Under the pieces are notes generated by a model. That model ran no database searches, was not told the DNA's origin, and saw nothing but the letters and a program-made list of their open reading frames with translations. The position numbers were made by a program, and so were the translations under genes. 43,425 bases of DNA from Clostridia bacterium (GTDB lineage: Bacteria; Bacillota; Clostridia; Oscillospirales; CAG-272): positions 1-43,425 of the forward strand of contig JAFXKJ010000084.1 of NCBI GenBank assembly GCA_017531765.1, given 5' to 3'. Numbering within the stretch: the stretch's first letter is position 1; every line of letters starts with the position of its first letter. This document shows, piece by piece, positions 16,127 through 24,406 of this stretch.

Positions 16127-16171
16127 AAATTATTTTAATATATAACTTGAAAATTATTTTAATATATAACT
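16127..16171. repeat. 24-bp-period tandem duplication at dacF 3' end
   Basis: A 21-base AT-rich unit occurs at 16127-16147 and again, identically, at 16151-16171. The second copy contains the last codons and stop of the carboxypeptidase gene; the first is a non-coding echo just behind the stop. A recent short tandem duplication is the simplest reading. Confidence 0.85.
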
Positions 16172-17308
16172 GGCAAATATTCGTTTAAGAAGACTGAAAT
16201 ATGTTATTTTATTCACCGACTCTTTTGCTTTTATCTCACACTCGTATATTGTTTCGTTATCTAAAATGTATTTGACTTTTCCAACTGTATCTCCCTCTCT
16301 TATCGGTGCGCTTACCGTCTCATTCAGTTCTATCTCTTTCTTGACACTCTTGCCTTTTGCTAAGTCCACAAGTATTTCGCAACCGTCATAGTAGCATTCT
16401 GCGCTTTCTTTTTCACCGCCTTTGACGTGTATTGTACCTGCAATAGTTTTAGCATCAGTAAATACACAGTATGTCGAAAATCCGTAATCAAGCAATTTTT
16501 TTGCTGCATTATTTCTGATATCTCTTGTTTCTGAACCCATGATAACCGCAATCAAATGTAAACCATCCCGTTTTGCTGTTGCACTTATACAAAATCCTGC
16601 TTTACCTGTGGAACCGGTTTTAAGTCCCGTAGCACCTTTATAAAAACGAATCAGGCGGTTAGTATTTGTTAATCCGAAAGCACCGTTTCTGATGCTGTCC
16701 ATCCACGTTGTCGTATATTCGAATATTTTATCGTGCTTCATCAACTCCCTTGACATTATCGCAATATCTCTCGCACTTGTTAAATGATTACTTACATCGT
16801 CGTCAAGTCCCGTTGCGTTTTCAAAGTGTGTATTTTTCATTCCAAGCTCTTTGGCTCTTTGATTCATTCTTGCTACAAAAACTTCTTCACTGCCGCAAAC
16901 GGCCTCTGCCATGGCAACCGCACAGTCATTGGCTGATGCAATTATTATGCTTTTCAGAAAATCATTTATCGGCATCGTTTCGCCTGCTTCCAGGAAGACT
17001 TGTGAGCCTCCCATTGATGCCGCATATTCGCTTACAGTTACGATTTCGTCAGCACTGAGTTCTCCGCTGTCAAGTGCTTCCATGATAATAAGTAAAGTCA
17101 TGATCTTGGTAACCGATGCAGGCGGCAGGGGCTCATCAGGGTTCTTTTCATACAAAACAGTTCCGGTATTGAAATCCATTAAAACTGCACTTTTGGCTTC
17201 GACGTCAAAGTTTTCCGAGTTTGCCGGCGTAATTGCACAAACAGGGGTTATTACAATTACAAGAGTCAATAAAACAGTAACAGATGCAAATAAAAAGTTT
17301 CTTTTCAT
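16154..17308 (-). CDS. D-alanyl-D-alanine carboxypeptidase (DacF/PBP5 type, peptidase S11)
   Basis: Secreted, membrane-associated penicillin-binding protein that trims the terminal D-Ala of peptidoglycan stem peptides. The 384-residue protein has an N-terminal signal peptide (hydrophobic residues about 7-25, cleavage near VCA), then the three serine-peptidase motifs: SVTK (Ser65-Lys68), SAN (125-127) and KTG (230-232). A C-terminal PBP5-like domain follows, ending in a basic, amphipathic-looking tail (YFSLLKRIFASYILK) that could hold it to the membrane. ATG 17308 has GAGG 6 bases upstream. It is transcribed alone, towards pgi; no convincing promoter was found. In sporulating relatives such enzymes (DacF, DacB) act in cortex formation, but a vegetative role is equally possible. 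Confidence 0.93.
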   Translation of the reverse strand: MKRNFLFASVTVLLTLVIVITPVCAITPANSENFDVEAKSAVLMDFNTGTVLYEKNPDEPLPPASVTKIMTLLIIMEALDSGELSADEIVTVSEYAASMGGSQVFLEAGETMPINDFLKSIIIASANDCAVAMAEAVCGSEEVFVARMNQRAKELGMKNTHFENATGLDDDVSNHLTSARDIAIMSRELMKHDKIFEYTTTWMDSIRNGAFGLTNTNRLIRFYKGATGLKTGSTGKAGFCISATAKRDGLHLIAVIMGSETRDIRNNAAKKLLDYGFSTYCVFTDAKTIAGTIHVKGGEKESAECYYDGCEILVDLAKGKSVKKEIELNETVSAPIREGDTVGKVKYILDNETIYECEIKAKESVNKITYFSLLKRIFASYILK

Positions 17309-17437
17309 AAATACCTCAAATTATCAGATTTATAGGTTTACATATTCAAATATATTCTTTTTCAAGCATTAAAATACCGAAAAATACCATGTGGTAATTA
17401 ATGTGAATTTTTTTTACAAAACCATCACATATTTTTG

Positions 17438-17466
17438 TTGACAAAAAATACTAATAGGTGTATTAT
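17438..17466 (+). promoter_or_regulatory. Promoter of the DUF1854/ABC operon
   Basis: TTGACA (17438-17443), 17-base spacer, TATTAT (17461-17466), giving a ~60-base leader before the chosen ATG. An inverted repeat TACCA-TG-TGGTA lies upstream at 17385-17396. Confidence 0.75.
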
Positions 17467-17534
17467 TATTATTATGTTTAGTTTTTTACGTAATTTATAT
17501 TTTTAATGATTTCTAACGAAAGGTGTTCCATTAT

Positions 17535-19940
17535 ATGCCACGAAAGAAAGATAATATACACGAAATGGATTTTCACGAGCACAAAGCCGAATTACCGGAT
17601 TTTTTGAGTGAATCTCTGAAACGTCACGAAATTTGTGAAGATGAAATCGAGTTCTTTGCTTCTACTGATATATCTCCCGAAAGAATAAGATGCGATTCAT
17701 TTGTCATTGCTACAAAAGAATCTATCTGTATTCTTTCCGGAACGCTCGGACTTGAAAAAAACTCTAAATTTTATTTTCTGCGGCGCAAAAAACTGAAGGA
17801 GGTTTTTTCTGAAAACAGCTTCTCGGAATATAGTAGAGCTGATTTTGTCAAGTTTTCTTTTGAAGAACAAATTTCAAGTGCCGATCTTACTGCAACTGAT
17901 GAAAATGATGTCACAATTGTCATAGCATCAGCTACAAATTCACTGAAGGAACAGCTGAGAATGATGTGCGATCATCTCTCACCCCCGGATATCCCCGACG
18001 GCGAAGAACACATTAAACATCCATTCGGTCCCGGCGGTCCCCATGGCGGCCCTTTTGGCGGACGCCACGGTGGTCCTCACGGTGAAAAAGATAAAATGTC
18101 GCCTAAAGGTCCTCTTTACTGCCCTAAATGCGGTAAAAAATTCTCCGACCCCAGACGCAGAGTTTGCCTTCACTGCATGGAAAAAGGTAAGATCATCAAA
18201 CGCATCTTCAGCTTCGTTATAAAGTATAAGTTTCAGGTAATAACCACTATAGTTATTCTGATTGCAACAGGTGCTCTTGGTATTATCACGCCATATATCA
18301 GCTCGGGATTCTATTATGACGAGGTTCTTAACAAAGCAGGTAAATTTTACGGAGAGATCATAATGGTTCTCTCGCTGATTATCGGCACAAAGATCCTTAA
18401 CACACTCGTAACGATCTTAAATAACCTGATAAACGCAAGGATTGCCGCAAATCTTCAAAATGATCTGAAAAATGTAATCTTTTCATCGATCGAACGTCTT
18501 TCTCTAAGGTACTTCACCGACAAACAGACGGGTGCGCTGATGACTCAGGTCAACAATGATGCAAGAACTATTTACTGGTTCTTCACGGGCGGTATTCCCT
18601 ACTACCTCGTAAATATCGTTCAGATACTTTGCGTTGTCGTTATTATGTTCTTGATGAAACCCGACCTTACCATACTGTATCTTCTCATGGTTCCCGCAAT
18701 ATTTCTCATGAGCAAGAAAATGTTTACTTCAATGGGTAAATTCCACGGAATGAGATTCGTTTCTTCACGCAAATTGAATGCACTCATCAGTGATACCTTC
18801 TCGGGAATGAGAGTCGTTAAAGCATTTTCGAAAGAAAAGGAAGGTTCCAAACGCTTTGAATCCGTAAATAACAAAGCTGCAACCGCTGACAGAATCGCTT
18901 CAAGATACAGTACGATCCGTTTCCCTATAACGAGTGTTCTGATGCTTATCAGCAACTCTCTTATTCTCGGTGTTGGCGGATGGATGGTTATGAAGGGAAA
19001 GTTCAGTTACGGTGAACTCCTTACCTTCACCGCTTATACAGGAATGATCTACAGTCCGATGGAATCATTTGTACACATGACATATGAGGCAACAGACAGC
19101 CTTAACGCTATGAGCAGACTTGTTGAGGTAATGGATGCTGAGTCGGATATTCTCGAATCGGAGACTCCCGTAAGAAAAGAAGTTCTTGACGGTTCGGTTG
19201 AGTTTTCTCATGTTGATTTCGGTTATGACAAGTCAAGAACGATTCTTCACGATATCAACTTTAAGATAGAGAAAGGTACAATTCTCGGTGTTGTCGGACA
19301 CACAGGCGCGGGCAAGTCTACTCTTGCTAATCTCATTCTGAGAATGTATGATCCCGACAAGGGTGAGATCAAGGTGGACGGCATTTCACTGCGTGATATT
19401 GACACTGCAAGCTTGAGAAACAATATTGCCATTGTTTCTCAGGAAACGTATCTTTTTGTCGGAACCATCCTTGACAATATAAAATATGCAAATCCGGAAG
19501 CAACCAACGAAGAGATCATCAGAGCAGCAAAAATTTCAGGTGCTCATGATTTTATCATAAAGCTCCCTGACGGCTATGCAACTAAGATCGGATTCGGACA
19601 AAGAGAGCTTTCGGGCGGTGAGCGTCAGAGACTTTCCATCGCCAGAGCATTGCTCAGAGATCCCGCGATTCTCATCCTTGACGAAGCTACTGCTGCCATG
19701 GATACTCAAACCGAAAGAAAGATACAGAATGCCCTTGAGATACTTATTCAAGGTAAAACTACAATTATGATAGCTCACCGTCTCTCTACACTCAGAATGG
19801 CTGATTCACTGATTGTTCTTAAAGACGGAAAGATCTGTGAAAGCGGTACTCACAACGACCTTATCAGAGCAAAAGGCGAGTATTATAAACTTTACACACT
19901 TCAGCTTGCAGCGCTGAAAAATGTCGGCGTAGAAGCCTGA
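17535..19940 (+). CDS. ABC exporter half-transporter with N-terminal domain, His/Gly linker and zinc ribbon
   Basis: 801-residue half-exporter, about 220 residues longer than usual. Order: soluble alpha/beta N-terminal domain (about 30-150; its alternating strands suggest a PH-like fold, tentative); a low-complexity His/Gly/Pro linker (159-183); a zinc ribbon CPKC...CLHC (Cys196, 199, 211, 214); the exporter transmembrane domain from about 232; then a NBD. Walker A is GHTGAGKST (588-596), signature LSGGERQR, Walker B ILILDEATAAMD with catalytic Glu, switch IAHRLST: fully canonical. GTG 17523 overlaps the GAAAGG ribosome site and is rejected; ATG 17535 is about 11 bases beyond it. It leads an operon with a DUF1854 gene and a second ribbon-bearing half-transporter. 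The layout matches the ABC/DUF1854 sets annotated as cyanophycin-associated in some proteobacteria, but no cyanophycin gene is here. Substrate unknown. Confidence 0.9.
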   Translation: MPRKKDNIHEMDFHEHKAELPDFLSESLKRHEICEDEIEFFASTDISPERIRCDSFVIATKESICILSGTLGLEKNSKFYFLRRKKLKEVFSENSFSEYSRADFVKFSFEEQISSADLTATDENDVTIVIASATNSLKEQLRMMCDHLSPPDIPDGEEHIKHPFGPGGPHGGPFGGRHGGPHGEKDKMSPKGPLYCPKCGKKFSDPRRRVCLHCMEKGKIIKRIFSFVIKYKFQVITTIVILIATGALGIITPYISSGFYYDEVLNKAGKFYGEIIMVLSLIIGTKILNTLVTILNNLINARIAANLQNDLKNVIFSSIERLSLRYFTDKQTGALMTQVNNDARTIYWFFTGGIPYYLVNIVQILCVVVIMFLMKPDLTILYLLMVPAIFLMSKKMFTSMGKFHGMRFVSSRKLNALISDTFSGMRVVKAFSKEKEGSKRFESVNNKAATADRIASRYSTIRFPITSVLMLISNSLILGVGGWMVMKGKFSYGELLTFTAYTGMIYSPMESFVHMTYEATDSLNAMSRLVEVMDAESDILESETPVRKEVLDGSVEFSHVDFGYDKSRTILHDINFKIEKGTILGVVGHTGAGKSTLANLILRMYDPDKGEIKVDGISLRDIDTASLRNNIAIVSQETYLFVGTILDNIKYANPEATNEEIIRAAKISGAHDFIIKLPDGYATKIGFGQRELSGGERQRLSIARALLRDPAILILDEATAAMDTQTERKIQNALEILIQGKTTIMIAHRLSTLRMADSLIVLKDGKICESGTHNDLIRAKGEYYKLYTLQLAALKNVGVEA

Positions 19941-19973
19941 CCGAAAGTTATTAATAAAGTTATGGAGAAAACT

Positions 19974-20501
19974 ATGGATATAAACAGAGAAAAAGAATTA
20001 CTTGAAGCAGCAGGCATAGTATATCTGACGTGTGCTAACTGCCGATTCGAGAAGAAGGGTGACTTTGTGAGTCTTGATCTTCTCGGAAATGAAGCAAAAA
20101 ACTATTCGCGAGTCAATCTGCACCGTCTGTTCCCTTTCGACAGACCGTACAGTTATATTTCAGTTCTTGACAGTGATTCTCAGGAAATCGGTATAATAGC
20201 TGAAATTGGGGATTTCGATGAAGAGACCTGTGAACTTCTGAAACACGAGCTTGACAGAAAGTATTACGTTTGCGATTTGATCTCTGTTTCATCAGTCAAA
20301 GACAGATTTGGTTTTTCATACTGGAAGGTTCAAAGCACTGCAGGCGAGATTACCTTCACAATCAGGGATACTCACAACAGTCTGAGAGAAAATATTGACG
20401 GTAAAATATCTATTAGTGATATTGACGGTAATCGCTATACCCTCCCTCCCCTTGCAAAACTCGATAAAAAAAGCCGCCGTCTCGTGGAACTCTATCTGTA
20501 A
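19974..20501 (+). CDS. DUF1854 family protein
   Basis: 175-residue soluble protein recognised as DUF1854 by its order of motifs: NLHRLFPFDRPYSYISVLD, an EIG-I element, YYVCDLISVSSVKDRFGFSYW, then EITFTIRD and the highly characteristic ending DIDGNRYTLPPLAKLDKKSRRLVELYL-like block (residues about 145-175). No catalytic residues are evident and there is no signal or membrane segment. The family has no established biochemical function. It lies between two ABC half-exporter genes (33 bases after one, 17 before the next), so it is probably a cytoplasmic accessory of that transporter. ATG 19962 is rejected because the GGAG ribosome site lies inside it; ATG 19974 is 6 bases beyond. Confidence 0.88.
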   Translation: MDINREKELLEAAGIVYLTCANCRFEKKGDFVSLDLLGNEAKNYSRVNLHRLFPFDRPYSYISVLDSDSQEIGIIAEIGDFDEETCELLKHELDRKYYVCDLISVSSVKDRFGFSYWKVQSTAGEITFTIRDTHNSLRENIDGKISISDIDGNRYTLPPLAKLDKKSRRLVELYL

Positions 20502-20518
20502 TACGAGGTAAACGGACA

Positions 20519-22738
20519 ATGTACAGTATAAATGAACTTATATCTGTTGCAGTTAAAGCCAATGTTTGCGAGGATCCTAAGAATATAAGGATAATTTTCC
20601 CGTATGACCTCCACCCTGACAACGGTATCAAGTCTGTCGGTGGAGTAGTTGCTGCAACGGATGATAAAGTATTTGTTATTGACGATGGCGAAATCAAAAA
20701 ATCTTTTTCGCTTTGTGATGTCGAAAACATAATGGTCACTAACGGAATCGGTTGTATTTTCATTGAAGCGAAAATGAAGGACGGTTCGGAACAGGTAATC
20801 TGCCGCGGAAGCGGTTCAAGCATAAAGCTGTTCAAAGAAGCCGGAAGTGATCTTATCAGACTTGTAAACGGTAAATTAAAGGGTGAGATTAAAGAATACG
20901 CCGGCGGAAACGCTTGTCCAAAATGCGGCCGACCTCTTCTGCCTGGAAGCTCGTCCTGTATGCGTTGTACAGGAAAGAGTTCATATGTAAAAAGACTCTT
21001 AAAAATTGCATACCCTTGGCGATGGATGATAATCCTTTCCGTATTGCTTTATTTTGTAACGGCTGTGATCGGTCTTATTCCTCCGATGCTCAATCAAAAA
21101 TTGGTTGACGATTACATTCAGCCCAACGTAGCTCTGACGCTGACAACGTCAGTTCTCATCGGTTTTGTCGGTGTCATTGTTTCAATGCTTATTGTAAACC
21201 TGATAAACAGAGGCGTCTCGATTATACGTTCACTTCTTATGATCGATGCAGGTGCGGGAATAATCACCAAGCTGAGACAAATGACATTCGACAAGATACA
21301 GTCACTGTCTATTGGCAGAATTAACGCACGTACATCGGGTGAACTGATCAACAGAGTTTACTCCGACACACAGACAGTCAAAAATTTCCTTGTAAACCAG
21401 ATCGGTGAAATGATACAGATGGTGGTTACACTTATCACAGTCGGTTTGATTCTCTTCGTTTATAACTGGAAACTTGCACTGCTAGTTCTCTGTCCCATGC
21501 CCGTTATCGTTATTGCAAACCGATACATAATGCAAAATCTCCACAAGTATTTCAAGCTTTCGTGGGTAACCTCATCAAAGGCAAGCTCCATTCTCCACGA
21601 CACCTTCTCTGGAATTCGTGTTGTAAAGTCTTTCGGAATGGAGAATAAAGAGATAGGAAGATATAAAGAGATCACGGACAAAGAACGAGAGGTATCCATC
21701 AGAAGCGAAAGCTTTGCAGGAAGCATCATGCCCATCATCAGTTTCTTTTTGGGAATCGGTGAATTCTTTATAATGTTCTACGTTGGTAATAAAATAATCG
21801 GCGGAGAAATGACCCTGGGTGAAATGTCAAAGTTTTCGGCATACGTGGGACTTATTTACGCCCCCCTCAGATGGATATCGCGGCTTCCCAACATTATTTC
21901 CCGTACAGGTACTTCCCTTGTTAAGATCTTCGATATTTTGGATGAAGAAAACGAGGTTGAAGATAAACCCGATTGTGTTGACATTGATATTAACGGAGAA
22001 ATTACCTTTGACGATCTCAGCTTTTCCTATGACGAAACCAATCCCGTACTAAAGAATCTTTCTTTCACCATCAATCAAGGTGAAATGATCGGTATAGTCG
22101 GACGTTCGGGCGTTGGCAAATCTACTCTTATTAATCTCGTTATGCGAATGTACGACCCTACGTTCGGTGCGGTAAAGATCGATGGCGTTGACCTGAGAGA
22201 CATATCTCAAAGCTCTCTCAGAAGTCAGATCGGTGTTGTGTTACAGGAAACTTATTTGTTTTCAGGCACGATCTATGATAATATAAGCTATGCCAAAGCG
22301 GGTGCAACTAAAGAAGAGGTAATAGCGGCGGCAAAGCTTGCGGGGGCGCATAAATTCATTGTAAAACTCCCTGACGGATATAATACCCGTGTCGGAGAGA
22401 GAGGTAACACCCTTTCGGGAGGTGAAAGACAACGAGTTTCAATTGCAAGAGCGCTTTTGCGCAACCCCAAGATCCTGATCCTTGACGAGGCAACATCTGC
22501 CCTTGATACCGAAACGGAAAAAGAGGTTCAGGACGTACTGTATAAGCTTACACGCGGCAGAACCACACTTGCAATAGCTCATAGGCTTTCTACACTTCGC
22601 AACTCTGACAAAATCCTTGTGCTTGACAAAGGACGTCTTGCAGAGTTTGGACCTCACGATGAGCTTATGGCTAAAAAAGGCATCTACTATGATCTCGTTA
22701 TGGCACAGAGACAGATGTCAAAAATGTCTCGCAACTAA
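20519..22738 (+). CDS. ABC exporter half-transporter with N-terminal domain and zinc ribbon
   Basis: 739-residue partner of the upstream half-exporter. An N-terminal soluble domain (about 1-125, predicted mostly beta, possibly PH-like) is followed by a zinc ribbon CPKC...CMRC (Cys133, 136, 147, 150), a transmembrane domain from about 163, and a NBD. The NBD has Walker A GRSGVGKST, signature LSGGERQR, Walker B ILILDEATSALD and switch IAHRLST, all canonical. Because both subunits have complete sites, the heterodimer should hydrolyse ATP at both, unlike the two degenerate-site pairs elsewhere in the window. It lacks the His/Gly linker of its partner. GAGG precedes ATG 20519 by about 10 bases. 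The operon ends at the hairpin 22754-22798. Substrate unknown. Confidence 0.9.
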   Translation: MYSINELISVAVKANVCEDPKNIRIIFPYDLHPDNGIKSVGGVVAATDDKVFVIDDGEIKKSFSLCDVENIMVTNGIGCIFIEAKMKDGSEQVICRGSGSSIKLFKEAGSDLIRLVNGKLKGEIKEYAGGNACPKCGRPLLPGSSSCMRCTGKSSYVKRLLKIAYPWRWMIILSVLLYFVTAVIGLIPPMLNQKLVDDYIQPNVALTLTTSVLIGFVGVIVSMLIVNLINRGVSIIRSLLMIDAGAGIITKLRQMTFDKIQSLSIGRINARTSGELINRVYSDTQTVKNFLVNQIGEMIQMVVTLITVGLILFVYNWKLALLVLCPMPVIVIANRYIMQNLHKYFKLSWVTSSKASSILHDTFSGIRVVKSFGMENKEIGRYKEITDKEREVSIRSESFAGSIMPIISFFLGIGEFFIMFYVGNKIIGGEMTLGEMSKFSAYVGLIYAPLRWISRLPNIISRTGTSLVKIFDILDEENEVEDKPDCVDIDINGEITFDDLSFSYDETNPVLKNLSFTINQGEMIGIVGRSGVGKSTLINLVMRMYDPTFGAVKIDGVDLRDISQSSLRSQIGVVLQETYLFSGTIYDNISYAKAGATKEEVIAAAKLAGAHKFIVKLPDGYNTRVGERGNTLSGGERQRVSIARALLRNPKILILDEATSALDTETEKEVQDVLYKLTRGRTTLAIAHRLSTLRNSDKILVLDKGRLAEFGPHDELMAKKGIYYDLVMAQRQMSKMSRN

Positions 22739-22753
22739 ACTTTAGACAAATGT

Positions 22754-22804
22754 AATCCCGATAAAGCTCAGAAATTCCCGAAGAGTTTTGTCGGGATTCC
22801 GTTT
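22754..22804 (+). terminator. Terminator of the DUF1854/ABC operon
   Basis: AATCCCGATAAAGCTC (22754-22769) pairs with GAGTTTTGTCGGGATT (22783-22798) through 16 positions including G-U pairs, followed by CCGTTTT. The U tract is short. Confidence 0.65.
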
Positions 22805-22860
22805 TGTAAATATTCTTACAAATTTTGATAAATTTATTTATTAAAATAAAAAAAGAACTA

Positions 22861-22889
22861 TTGACAAATCGTACGTTTTATAGTAAAAT
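22861..22889 (+). promoter_or_regulatory. tRNA-Thr promoter
   Basis: TTGACA (22861-22866), 17-base spacer, TAAAAT (22884-22889), 10 bases before the mature tRNA 5' end. Confidence 0.8.
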
Positions 22890-22899
22890 ACTAAAGTAC

Positions 22900-22971
22900 G
22901 CTGGAGTGGCGCAGTGGTAGCGCAATTGATTCGTAATCAATAGGCCGTGGGTTCAAATCCCATCTCCAGCT
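22900..22971 (+). tRNA. tRNA-Thr (anticodon CGT)
   Basis: 72-base cloverleaf: acceptor GCTGGAG/CTCCAGC, D-stem GCGC/GCGC, anticodon stem ATTGA/TCAAT with loop TTCGTAA (anticodon CGT at positions 34-36, reading ACG), T-arm GTGGG-TTCAAAT-CCCAT with one G-U pair, discriminator T. The 3' CCA is not encoded. A single-gene transcript with its own promoter and terminator. Confidence 0.95.
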
Positions 22972-23006
22972 GAAAAAGCACCGTGAAAGCGGTGCTTTTT
23001 CAGTTT
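22972..23006 (+). terminator. Terminator after tRNA-Thr
   Basis: Perfect 12-bp stem GAAAAAGCACCG/CGGTGCTTTTTC (22972-22983 with 22990-23001), 6-base loop, then AGTTTT. Confidence 0.9.
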
Positions 23007-23068
23007 TATATATTATCTGTCGATTTTTTTGAAATAATTGCAGTCTAATAACAGTATCCTATAACCTG

Positions 23069-23123
23069 TTTGTAATTTTTGTTAGCTTTTGTAATGAATA
23101 AAATCAAACTTTGTAATTTTTGT
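23069..23123 (+). repeat. Three TTTGTAAT direct repeats upstream of permease
   Basis: TTTGTAAT occurs at 23069, 23088 and 23110 (spacings 19 and 22); the first and third copies extend to an identical 14-mer TTTGTAATTTTTGT. They end 4 bases before the -35 of the permease promoter, a usual place for activator or repressor binding. Regulatory use is inference; the region is AT-rich. Confidence 0.45.
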
Positions 23124-23126
23124 GCA

Positions 23127-23155
23127 TTGAAAGCGATACTTATTTGTGGTAAAAT
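23127..23155 (+). promoter_or_regulatory. Promoter of the SLC13/ArsB-type permease
   Basis: TTGAAA (23127-23132), 17-base spacer, TAAAAT (23150-23155), about 37 bases before the gene. Confidence 0.65.
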
Positions 23156-23191
23156 TGTGATGTTTTGTGAGCTTGAAAAGGAGTAGATTTA

Positions 23192-24304
23192 ATGAACACT
23201 GTATTGGGATTCGTCAAGAAAAACACGGTAATGGTCATCGCATTTTTTGCAGCACTTTTCACTTCGCTTATTATTTTCCCCGACAAAGAATACCTCGGCT
23301 ATTTCGACTTTCGCACACTTACGTGCTTGTTCTGTGTTCTTGCAATAGTATGCGCGCTGAAGAACATAAGCTTTTTCTATATGTTGGCACATAAGATCGT
23401 AAAGAAGTTCAAAACCGTAAGAATGTGTGTACTCGCCCTTGTATACATAACTTTTATCGGTTCAATGTTAATTGCGAACGACATGGCTCTTCTCACGTTT
23501 CTTCCTCTCGGATATTTCGTCCTGGATGCTTCGGGTATGAAACGTCACATGGCGTTAACTTTTATTCTTCAAAACATTGCAGCAAATCTCGGAGGTATGC
23601 TGACCCCCTTCGGAAATCCTCAAAATCTGTACCTTTACTCAAAGTTCGAAATTCCTACAGGCGAGTTTATGTCAATTATGGCTCCTCCCTTTGTGATTTC
23701 GGTTGTTATCATTACTGCTTGCTGTTTCTTCATTCCCAATGATAAAATTGAAGTCCCCGCCGAAGAAACCCACGTTCAGCCTGCAAGAACTGTAATCTAT
23801 CTCGTTCTTTTCGCTCTGTCAATCGCGATAGTATTCCGCGGAATTCCTTACTTTATCGGTCTTATTATCATTCCCACCGCACTTATGTTCCTTGACAGAC
23901 GTGCACTGAAAATGGTAGACTATCCATTACTGCTTACATTCGTATTCTTCTTCATTTTTGCGGGAAATATGGCTCGTATTGACATTGTAAGAGATTTCTT
24001 CTCATTCCTTCTTGACAAGAGTACGCTTCTCTTCAGTATAATTTCATGTCAGGTTATCAGCAATGTCCCCTCGGCAATCCTTCTGTCGCAGTTTACAAGC
24101 AATTACGCAGACCTTCTTCTCGGCGTCAATATCGGAGGTGTGGGAACACTTATCGCCTCTCTGGCAAGTCTTATAACGCTCAGAGAATACACAGCTCACA
24201 ACCCCGGCAGAACACTCAAATATATCGGTCAGTTCTCCGCCGTAAATTTCGGTTTTCTTGCATTTCTGACATTCTCAATGACATTTATGAAATTTATAAT
24301 CTAA
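23192..24304 (+). CDS. SLC13/ArsB-like anion permease
   Basis: A 370-residue, almost entirely hydrophobic inner-membrane transporter with about ten helices, of the ion-transporter superfamily (ArsB, CitMHS, SLC13). The two family re-entrant signatures are visible: NDMALLTFLPLG with TPFGNPQNLYLYSKF in the first half, and SNVPSAILLSQFT with NIGGVGTLIASLASLI in the second. It is shorter than most members (400-450), mainly in the N-terminal region and linker. Substrate cannot be assigned; no arsenic or citrate genes are adjacent. AAAGGAG lies 8-9 bases before ATG 23192. It is a single-gene unit with its own promoter and a strong terminator. Confidence 0.85.
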   Translation: MNTVLGFVKKNTVMVIAFFAALFTSLIIFPDKEYLGYFDFRTLTCLFCVLAIVCALKNISFFYMLAHKIVKKFKTVRMCVLALVYITFIGSMLIANDMALLTFLPLGYFVLDASGMKRHMALTFILQNIAANLGGMLTPFGNPQNLYLYSKFEIPTGEFMSIMAPPFVISVVIITACCFFIPNDKIEVPAEETHVQPARTVIYLVLFALSIAIVFRGIPYFIGLIIIPTALMFLDRRALKMVDYPLLLTFVFFFIFAGNMARIDIVRDFFSFLLDKSTLLFSIISCQVISNVPSAILLSQFTSNYADLLLGVNIGGVGTLIASLASLITLREYTAHNPGRTLKYIGQFSAVNFGFLAFLTFSMTFMKFII

Positions 24305-24338
24305 TATGCCGAAGTTATCTAAAAAAACTTCGATCAAC

Positions 24339-24367
24339 AAAAAAACGCCGCAAAACGGCGTTTTTTT
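24339..24367. terminator. Bidirectional terminator
   Basis: A7-CGCCG-CAAAA-CGGCG-T7 (24339-24367). With A and T tracts on both sides it can terminate both the permease (plus) and the converging membrane-protein gene (minus). Confidence 0.92.
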
Positions 24368-24406
24368 ATAAAAAAGATCCGCCCAATATGGACGGATCAA
24401 ATAATT

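Noticed and set aside
17523..17534. GTG start adding four residues to the first DUF1854-linked exporter
   Set aside because: The GTG overlaps the GAAAGG ribosome site, so ATG 17535 is used.
22739..23010. tRNA-Thr as an integration site for a mobile element
   Set aside because: No repeated copy of the tRNA 3' end, no integrase and no compositional break on either side in the window.
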